From: Oscillospiraceae bacterium
GTDB taxonomy: Bacteria > Bacillota > Clostridia > Oscillospirales > Ruminococcaceae
Reading direction: 5' to 3'
DNA: 49,363 bases
Assembly (NCBI GenBank): GCA_017399625.1
Contig: JAFQBT010000139.1
Coordinates: forward strand, 1-49,363
Part shown: in pieces, positions 42,869 to 49,363 of the stretch
How the letters are laid out: every line of letters begins with the position of its first letter
How positions within the stretch are numbered: the stretch's first letter is position 1
Program-made: the position numbers and the translations under genes
The notes under the pieces: generated by a model
What the model saw: only the letters and a program-made list of their open reading frames with translations
What the model was told of the DNA's origin: nothing
Database searches by the model: none

Positions 42869-45800
42869 ATGAAAACAAGAACACCGATTCTGTCGCGCTG
42901 CCTTGCTATGTTCCTCGCTGTAATGCTTGCATTCGCAAACGTTCCGGGACTCATGGTAACTGCATTTGCGGCAGAGAACGCTGTTTCCGCAGGTTCCGTT
43001 GTCGCAGACAACTATGAACTTTCCGAAGCAGAAAAAGCACTTCTTGAATCCGGCTATCTTTCCGCAGATTATACCGTCGAGTATGATTCTGCAAAAGACA
43101 GCTGGGTAACAGTCGACCACGAAAACAAAAAGATCGTCGCTGCATCCAATGATGGCTGGATTGCAACCGATGCTCATATCATTGTTGACGGGGCTTCTGT
43201 TGAAGATGTTGCTCTCACCGATGGCGAAGGCACCTACACTTATGATGAAAATGCTTTCTCCGTTGAAGTACATTATGAACTTCATAAGGTTGTAAAAAAC
43301 CAGGCAGAAATGCTCGCTGCAATTGCTGCTCTCAAACAGGGCGTTGCAAACACTGAAGCAGTTGCAGCACAGGATGGTAACCTTTACATCCTCGAACAGG
43401 CAATGCCCGAATTGGTCGATCTTGCTAAAAACGGCGTTTCGACCCCCCTTGGTCCGCTTACTTTTAATGATGAACTCAAAGCAGCTGTAAATGCTCTTGA
43501 TGCACAGATGACGGCAAACGAAGGCAAACTTAATCTTTCCGTCATGGTCGAAGCTTATGATGCTGCTTCTGAAACTGCTTACATCGTAAGCAACGGTAAA
43601 GATATGAAGGCGGAAGTAGTTGCTCTTTATGACAATCTATCTGTCATCAATGCAACTCTTCAAGATATGGCAAACAAAATCTCGGGTTTTGTTGCAGGTG
43701 GATGGGTAGACGCAGAAGTTGCGGACCAGCTTAAAATCCTTGCCGGAGTTTGCAACAACATTATCACCGGTCTTGATGCTGTTTCCAAAGATGAATGGTA
43801 CGCAGCAAACAACACTGTTGTTAATGCTGCAGGCGCAGAGCTTGATGAACTTGTTCTTGCTCTCGGCGAACTCACTGCTGTTGAAGTAAAAGATCAGCTT
43901 CTTGTTGATACTGCTGTTATCAAAGTTAACATGGCAATGAGCGATGTTACCGTAAAAGTTGTCCTCAACGTTGTTGAGGATAAAGCAGACAGCAAACTTC
44001 TTGTTGAAGCAGGTTCCGTAACCGAAGTTATCACTCTCAGCGACGGCGCAACCAAAGCAGAGATTGAAGCAGAGGCACAGACCGTTATCAACGCAGCTCT
44101 CGAAGGCTGGGCAGAAGTTTATTCCGAAGCAAACTTTGCTCCCGAATATTCCGAACTTCCCGAAACCCTTACCGAAGACGTTGAATACGTAGTAACCTAT
44201 TCCCCTGTTGATTACGTTATCGATCTCGGCTGGACCGATGATATGACCGTTCCTTACGGTTATAAATACACCCTCCCGAAACACTATAACGCAGAACAGG
44301 CATATGACTACTATGTTGATGGCGAACTTTATGCACAGGGACAGGTTGTTGTAATTCTCGGCAACACCGTTATCACCCGCGAAGCAGGTAAATCCTACAA
44401 CGCCGGCGATCTTTATACCATCGTTGCAAACAACTTCGGCGATGATGTTGCAAAAGCAATCCTCACCTCCGGCGCTCTTTTCGATGATATTGCAGTAAAT
44501 TACCGCAAACCCGACCCGGCAGATGCAGCAAGCCTCCTCACTCTCGTTGATGGAATCCTTACTGCAAATGATTATGCTTCCGACTACGAAGGCATCGACT
44601 GGATCCCCTATACCTACGGCGAAACCGGTACTGAAAATAATTTCTCCGGAAACACCGCTGAATGGGACGGAAAATCCGTAAAAGTTCAGTATATCCTTGC
44701 TCTTGACAACTTCGGCCAGGCAAAAGCACAGGAGATCCTTGATCTTGCAGAAGCTCTCAAAGCTGAAGCAGAAGGACAGAAATCCGCAATGGATAGCCTC
44801 CTCGGCATGAAAGACACCCTTGCACAGCTTGACAAAACCAAGCTCGGCGCACTCAACGGTGTTATCGATGTTACCGACTTTACTGAAGGCGACGGAACCG
44901 ATACCGATGCTGAGAACCTTGCACTCCGTGCTGAACTCAAAGCAATCGTAAGCGCAATCATTGCAAACAACCTTGATGGCAACCAGCTCAGAATCCTTAC
45001 CATGGTTACCAACTATGAAAACAACGGTCTTGTATATTACTACCGCAACTACAGCGAAATCAAAAAAGAAATTGATTCTCTTGTAGAGTACATGGGCAAC
45101 CTCATGGATAAAGAGGAAGCACTCAGAATCATGTGCACTGCAGCAGGTTACGGCGAATATGCAGACAAGATTTCCGACGTTGAAGGCAAACTCAAAGAAT
45201 ACAACGAAATGCTCAGCGCACCCAACGCAAAAATCGACGTTGACAGCGCAAACCTCGGCAAACTCGTTGCAGCTCTCAACATGGAAGGAACTGCAGAATG
45301 CGAAGCATCCGGTTCTCCTTACGTTCTTTCCGAAATGCTCACCGCAATGGATGAAAGCCAGGTTAACGTTCAGGTTATCATCAGCACCCCTGCTGGTAAC
45401 GCAACCGTAACCACCGATACCATGGATCGCGGCGCAGTTCTTGAACAGAGCGTAATCGATGCACTCAAAGCAAACGTTGAAGCTGAAGTTGAAAAACTCC
45501 TCGGCGCAAACGAAAAATATTATGATCTCGAAGTAAGCGAAGAACTCGACGCTCTCGTTGGTTCCGAACTCGACGGACAGGTCAACGTTTACTATACTTA
45601 TTCCTATAAAGAATATACCGTAGTAATCGAAGGCGAAGATGACCAGATCGTTACCATCGGCGATCTTGAAATCGATCTTCCCAAACATCCCGAAACCGGC
45701 TGGACCTATAAATACACCATCGACGGTGTTGCAGATATCGTAAGCGATTCCTACACCTTCACCACCGAACAGCTCGACAGACTCTTTGTTGAAGGCGTTT

Positions 45801-48800
45801 ACACCGTTGCAAGAGTTGCAGCAAACGATGCTGAAGACAACATCGCTGATTCCACCCTTGAAAAATGGCTTGTTAAAGAAAACGGCAAAACCGTTGGTGT
45901 TTGTGCAAGAGTTGATGGAAACAAAAACGGCGTTATGGGCTTTGCAATGGATATGGTAAACTCCGGTTACAGCTACATTGCTCTTAACGGCGAAGCATTC
46001 CTCTATCTCGGCGAAGACAGCAGCCTTGAAATCTGCGTACAGACCCTTATCAACGCTGTTCTTAACGACAACAGCTTCGGCGACCACACCCTTATCGGTC
46101 TTGGCAAAAACGGCAAAGGCGAATTTGTTCACGCAAAGATGGACCTCGGTAACGATGCAGACGATCTTGCATTCGAAGGACTTGATTTCACCCTTTATCT
46201 TGAAACCGTTCCTTCCCAGATGGCAACCGTTGCAAACGGCCTTGAAAAAGTTCAGTCCTACATGAGCTTCAATTCCAATAACGGCGTTATGGATGTTGAA
46301 GTAACCCTTCCCGAAAAAGTTTATGAAGTATATCTTGCAGCACTTCTCGCAACCGACAATGTTGACAAATATACCATGAACGAACTCAACTCCGAAGTTG
46401 CATTCCAGTTCCTCTGGGACTATGTTGAAATCGTAAAGAACAGCGATGCTGATACCGAAACCTTTACCAACACCCTTGCAAAACTCGGAATTGAAAAAGA
46501 CCTTACCGGCGCAGAAGATTATTATCAGCTTATGAAACGCGCTCTTAACAACGAAGGTCTTGTTGTCAACCCCGAAGATGACAACGAAAATGTTGACATT
46601 TCTGTTACCGCAAAGAGCCAGAAAGCTATCAACGGTCTTATCAACCTCCTCGGAATTGATGTTTCCGCTTATGAGCTTTACCTCAACATGGTAAAAGAAT
46701 ACAAATACGATGATGCTGTTGTTTACGGCGCAGTTTCCGCAAAACTCGGCAACACCGATAAAGATTTTGAAGCAGCTCTTCTCGATGTTCGTCACCCCGT
46801 TGAAAGCAAAGTCGATTACCTCAAGAAATTCGACTTCACTGACAACCTTCCTGCAAGAGCAGCAAGCATCGCAGGCGAAGCAGCAATCATCCTCCTCGAT
46901 GACGTTGACGGAAACCTTGTATTCAACGATGCAACCATCATCGACCTTAACGGTCACACCATTAACGGCAACATCACCGCTAACGGCAAAACCCTTATCT
47001 TCGATTCCAGCCTCGATACCTTCAATTGCGGCGGAGTAAACGGCGAACTTTCCGGCAACCTCACCATCGTAGGCGGTAACTATACTGCAGACGTAACTGC
47101 ATATATCCCCTCCGGTTACGAAGTTGAAGACGGCACCGTTCGCAACATCCTTTATACCATCAGCAACGGCGAAGCACAGGCACAGAACTTCATGACCTAT
47201 GCAAGATCTGCAAACGGCGAAAAAGTAATCTTCAACGTCGATACTGATATCTTCGACAAAGACGTTGCAAGCTATACCGAAGCAGCAACAATGGTTGCAG
47301 CAGACGTTGCAGTTGACCTTGTTCTCAACTACTTCACTTCCGCTTCCCTTACTGCAGACGGCTACAACATTTATAACATCACCGTAACCGATATCATTGG
47401 TCTTTATGACAGCACCAACCGCAAAGAAGCACTTATCAACACTGCTCTTTCCTGGGTTGATCTTAACGACCTCAACGGCTTCATCAACGGCATCATCGAC
47501 AAAATGATCGACTTTGCTGCAATTGAAGAAGCAGTTCGTGCTGACGAAGAATTCATCAGCTTCGATGCAGCAGTTGCTCCCTGGAGCGTAACTGTTGACC
47601 ACATCGCTACCGGCGATTATCTCACCGTTGGCATTGCTCCCAATGCTGACAAAGAAAGAACCTTCACCGTCGGTCTCAGAATCGAAGGCAGCAAGAAAGA
47701 TTATGCTGCAAACCTTGCAGGCGGTCTTTCCGATATGGTAGTTGCTGACGAAACCGATGCAGAAGTTCTTATCAACAGACCTTCCTACTCCAACAAACAC
47801 CTCACCGTTTCCGGCGAAGGCTCCCTTGTTGTTGTACTCGACGTTACCAAAGACCAGAACAGCGCAAACGCAATGACCTTCACCAATGATGAATATCTCG
47901 AAGTTCTTGCAGTTGCTCTCAGCTATGGACTTAACGATAACAAATATGTTGCAGCAATCGGCGACGATGAAGCTCTTAAAGATCTCATCGATAACCTCAC
48001 CGCTGCAGAGCTCATCACCGCTCTCAAAGTTATGAACGTTCCGAACAGATTCGATGCAATGTGCGAAAAAGTCGGATATACTTCCACCAGCAACGCTGAT
48101 AAACTCGAGAATGTATATCACCTCATCGCTGTTGCACTCGGTGAAGCACTTGAAAAACTCGAAATCAACGGACCTGCAAAGAAACTCGGCAACCTTTATA
48201 ACGAAACTACCGGTTATTACGAAATTTCCGGAACCCGCGCAGCAAGCAAAGACCTTTCTGCAAAAGGTTACACTCTTACCATTGGCGCAGAAGTAACTGA
48301 GCTCACTCTCAGAGTTAAACTCTTCGACGATAAACAGCCTGTTCACGTTCACACCACTGCAACCAGAATTGAAGACCGCGTTGAGCCTGATTGCGTAAAC
48401 GAAGGTTCTTACAAACTCGTAACTTACTGCACTGAATGCGGAACTGTTCTCAGCGTTGAAACTGTTATCATCCCCGCTCTTGGACACACTCCTGCAGACC
48501 CCGTTACTGAAAACGTTGTTGCAGCAGATTGCGAAAACGAAGGTTCTTATGATACCGTTGTTTACTGCGAAGTTTGCGGATGCGAACTCAGCAGAGTAAC
48601 CACCGTTGTTCCTGCTCTTGGACACGATTGGAAACTTGTTGAAAGAGTTGAACCCACCTGCACCGAAGCCGGTTATGAAATCTATGAATGCGCAAACGGC
48701 TGCGGCGAATCTTTCAGAGTTGAGCTCGAAAAACTTGATCACAGCTGGGTACTTGTTGATAAGACTGAACCCGATTGCGTAAACCCCGGAACTGAAACTT

Positions 48801-49096
48801 ATCAGTGCGAACACTGCGGCGAAACCTTCACTGTCGAAACCGAAGATGCTCTCGGTCATGATTGGGGCGAATGGAACGTTGTTGTTCCCGCAACCTATGA
48901 ACGCGAAGGCGTAATGCGCCGTTACTGCAGAATCTGCGGCGAGCATCAGGATAGACTTATCCCGAAACTCAGAGATCCTTCTGACAGAGAAGACGACGAG
49001 AACCCCTCCACCGGTGCTCCCTTCGTTTCCGCTCTTGCAGCAATCGCAGTTCTTGCCGGCGCAGCATATGCTTCCAGCAAATCCAGAAAAAACTGA
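42869..49096 (+). CDS. Giant surface protein with Cys-ribbon repeats and NPSTG sorting signal
   Basis: A 2075-residue protein. AGGAGG (42856-42861) favours ATG 42869 (7 nt) over ATG 42866 (4 nt). It has a signal peptide ending AFAAE, then a very long Ala/Asp/Glu-rich body of alternating helical and beta segments without a recognised family. Around 430 and 910 are two related segments (YxxTYS..DYVI with YKYTLPKH; YTYSYKEYTV with IDLPKHPETG). About 1340-1420 looks like a short beta-helix (LNGHTINGNITANGKTL). About 1825-2035 has five Cys-ribbon repeats (DC or TC, then YxCxxCG, then ALGH), as in the dockerin protein. NPSTGAP begins at Asn2045, followed by a hydrophobic stretch and SRKN. This is a sortase-type signal differing from the LPSTG and LPDTG signals of the pilus. 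The gene is monocistronic. Confidence 0.85.
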   Translation: MKTRTPILSRCLAMFLAVMLAFANVPGLMVTAFAAENAVSAGSVVADNYELSEAEKALLESGYLSADYTVEYDSAKDSWVTVDHENKKIVAASNDGWIATDAHIIVDGASVEDVALTDGEGTYTYDENAFSVEVHYELHKVVKNQAEMLAAIAALKQGVANTEAVAAQDGNLYILEQAMPELVDLAKNGVSTPLGPLTFNDELKAAVNALDAQMTANEGKLNLSVMVEAYDAASETAYIVSNGKDMKAEVVALYDNLSVINATLQDMANKISGFVAGGWVDAEVADQLKILAGVCNNIITGLDAVSKDEWYAANNTVVNAAGAELDELVLALGELTAVEVKDQLLVDTAVIKVNMAMSDVTVKVVLNVVEDKADSKLLVEAGSVTEVITLSDGATKAEIEAEAQTVINAALEGWAEVYSEANFAPEYSELPETLTEDVEYVVTYSPVDYVIDLGWTDDMTVPYGYKYTLPKHYNAEQAYDYYVDGELYAQGQVVVILGNTVITREAGKSYNAGDLYTIVANNFGDDVAKAILTSGALFDDIAVNYRKPDPADAASLLTLVDGILTANDYASDYEGIDWIPYTYGETGTENNFSGNTAEWDGKSVKVQYILALDNFGQAKAQEILDLAEALKAEAEGQKSAMDSLLGMKDTLAQLDKTKLGALNGVIDVTDFTEGDGTDTDAENLALRAELKAIVSAIIANNLDGNQLRILTMVTNYENNGLVYYYRNYSEIKKEIDSLVEYMGNLMDKEEALRIMCTAAGYGEYADKISDVEGKLKEYNEMLSAPNAKIDVDSANLGKLVAALNMEGTAECEASGSPYVLSEMLTAMDESQVNVQVIISTPAGNATVTTDTMDRGAVLEQSVIDALKANVEAEVEKLLGANEKYYDLEVSEELDALVGSELDGQVNVYYTYSYKEYTVVIEGEDDQIVTIGDLEIDLPKHPETGWTYKYTIDGVADIVSDSYTFTTEQLDRLFVEGVYTVARVAANDAEDNIADSTLEKWLVKENGKTVGVCARVDGNKNGVMGFAMDMVNSGYSYIALNGEAFLYLGEDSSLEICVQTLINAVLNDNSFGDHTLIGLGKNGKGEFVHAKMDLGNDADDLAFEGLDFTLYLETVPSQMATVANGLEKVQSYMSFNSNNGVMDVEVTLPEKVYEVYLAALLATDNVDKYTMNELNSEVAFQFLWDYVEIVKNSDADTETFTNTLAKLGIEKDLTGAEDYYQLMKRALNNEGLVVNPEDDNENVDISVTAKSQKAINGLINLLGIDVSAYELYLNMVKEYKYDDAVVYGAVSAKLGNTDKDFEAALLDVRHPVESKVDYLKKFDFTDNLPARAASIAGEAAIILLDDVDGNLVFNDATIIDLNGHTINGNITANGKTLIFDSSLDTFNCGGVNGELSGNLTIVGGNYTADVTAYIPSGYEVEDGTVRNILYTISNGEAQAQNFMTYARSANGEKVIFNVDTDIFDKDVASYTEAATMVAADVAVDLVLNYFTSASLTADGYNIYNITVTDIIGLYDSTNRKEALINTALSWVDLNDLNGFINGIIDKMIDFAAIEEAVRADEEFISFDAAVAPWSVTVDHIATGDYLTVGIAPNADKERTFTVGLRIEGSKKDYAANLAGGLSDMVVADETDAEVLINRPSYSNKHLTVSGEGSLVVVLDVTKDQNSANAMTFTNDEYLEVLAVALSYGLNDNKYVAAIGDDEALKDLIDNLTAAELITALKVMNVPNRFDAMCEKVGYTSTSNADKLENVYHLIAVALGEALEKLEINGPAKKLGNLYNETTGYYEISGTRAASKDLSAKGYTLTIGAEVTELTLRVKLFDDKQPVHVHTTATRIEDRVEPDCVNEGSYKLVTYCTECGTVLSVETVIIPALGHTPADPVTENVVAADCENEGSYDTVVYCEVCGCELSRVTTVVPALGHDWKLVERVEPTCTEAGYEIYECANGCGESFRVELEKLDHSWVLVDKTEPDCVNPGTETYQCEHCGETFTVETEDALGHDWGEWNVVVPATYEREGVMRRYCRICGEHQDRLIPKLRDPSDREDDENPSTGAPFVSALAAIAVLAGAAYASSKSRKN

Positions 49097-49131
49097 TTTT
49101 TCCGGAAAGCGGCAATAAAAGCTGAATAATT

Positions 49132-49166
49132 AAAAAGAGCACGGCCAAAGCCGTGCTCTTTTTTTA
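49132..49166 (+). terminator. Rho-independent terminator of the giant surface protein gene
   Basis: AGAGCACGGC / GCCGTGCTCT stem with a CAAA loop, preceded by A5 and followed by seven T, so it could work in both directions. Confidence 0.9.
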
Positions 49167-49168
49167 AT

Positions 49169-49222
49169 AGCCTCCCTTGCCTAAAGGGAGGTGGCATTTC
49201 CGAAGGAAATGACGGAGGGATT
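49169..49222 (-). repeat. Dispersed repeat block B, inverted copy
   Basis: The reverse complement of 16003-16056, with a few differences in the loops (TAGG against CACA, TTC against TGC). Confidence 0.85.
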
Positions 49223-49226
49223 CTAC

Positions 49227-49290
49227 CGTCGCCTTCCGCCGAGGTAATCAGCCTTCCCGGAGGGAAGGTGTCGCCGAAGGCGACGGAAGG
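49227..49290 (-). repeat. Dispersed repeat block C, inverted copy
   Basis: The reverse complement of the block at 15871-15936. Paired changes in the hairpin arms (GTCGCC/GGCGAC against GTCAGCC/GGCTGAC) keep the stems intact. Confidence 0.8.
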
Positions 49291-49298
49291 GTGTTAAT

Positions 49299-49363
49299 CC
49301 CATCCAGTTAGATTCAGCCGGTAATTTCAACAGAATCCCCCCGGTTTTGGCAAAGCCAAAAAC
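49299..49363 (-). repeat. Dispersed repeat block A, inverted copy (cut by window end)
   Basis: The reverse complement of 15729-15796, with about two mismatches. The window ends inside the TTTTGGC palindrome. Confidence 0.85.

Noticed and set aside
43637-48946. Reverse-strand open frame of 1769 codons opposite the giant surface protein gene
   Set aside because: It is a mirror of the + strand gene's codon bias: Cys/Val/Asn-rich, no ribosome-binding site, no signal or domain. Similar long shadow frames oppose the genes at 762, 7155 and 20619.

Overview
The window looks like the chromosome of a Gram-positive, gut-type anaerobe of the Clostridia (Oscillospirales/Ruminococcaceae-like). This is inferred from LPxTG-type anchoring with sortases, SipW-type signal peptidases, a type I dockerin, BspA-type leucine-rich repeats, occasional TTG/GTG starts, and intergenic palindromic repeats typical of such genomes. 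No rRNA or protein phylogenetic marker is present, so the placement is not firm. Every supported gene is on the + strand. Nearly all of them encode secreted, surface or secretion-machinery proteins.

Layout. (1) 1-332: the 3' part of tmRNA and its terminator. (2) 691-5024: a monocistronic unit for a 1407-residue secreted protein with a duplicated N-terminal module, a propeller-like region, an SGNH/DUF4886-like domain and a C-terminal dockerin. (3) 5302-15449: a TetR-headed operon (TetR regulator, small coiled-coil protein, signal peptidase I, VWA tip adhesin, LPSTG backbone pilin, class C sortase, LPDTG basal pilin, second sortase). It is a complete sortase-assembled pilus locus, starting at a consensus promoter that overlaps a long operator-like palindrome and ending at a strong terminator. 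(4) 15450-16554: a non-coding zone of dispersed palindromic repeats and clustered TGAGCAC motifs. (5) 16555-42696: a 26-kb co-directional cluster. It encodes a FIVAR-like membrane protein, a degenerate HD-GYP/EAL protein, a membrane-anchored protein with a WLEG motif, seven predicted SipW-dependent exported proteins, two ER/archaeal-type (SipW-like) signal peptidases, a membrane-anchored McrB-like AAA+ ATPase with a DUF2357-like coiled-coil partner, an Lgt-like membrane protein and a BspA-type LRR surface protein. (6) 42730-49166: a monocistronic 2075-residue surface protein with five Cys-ribbon repeats and an NPSTG sorting signal. (7) 49169-end: repeats that mirror those at 15.7-16.06 kb.

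How the genes may work together. Region 3 follows a known plan: the sortase C polymerises the LPSTG backbone, the VWA protein caps the fibre, and the LPDTG pilin is probably fixed to the wall. Region 5 is the candidate undescribed system. Several SipW-type secreted subunits share an N-terminal strand motif just after the signal helix and a C-terminal WL(E/D)G motif. They are encoded around two dedicated signal peptidases and an AAA+ ATPase/coiled-coil pair whose relatives are best known from McrBC-type defence loci. A degenerate c-di-GMP-type protein may act as sensor. I infer a multi-subunit, non-sortase surface fibre or envelope apparatus with a cytoplasmic ATP-driven module. The sequence shows the parts and their linkage, not the function.
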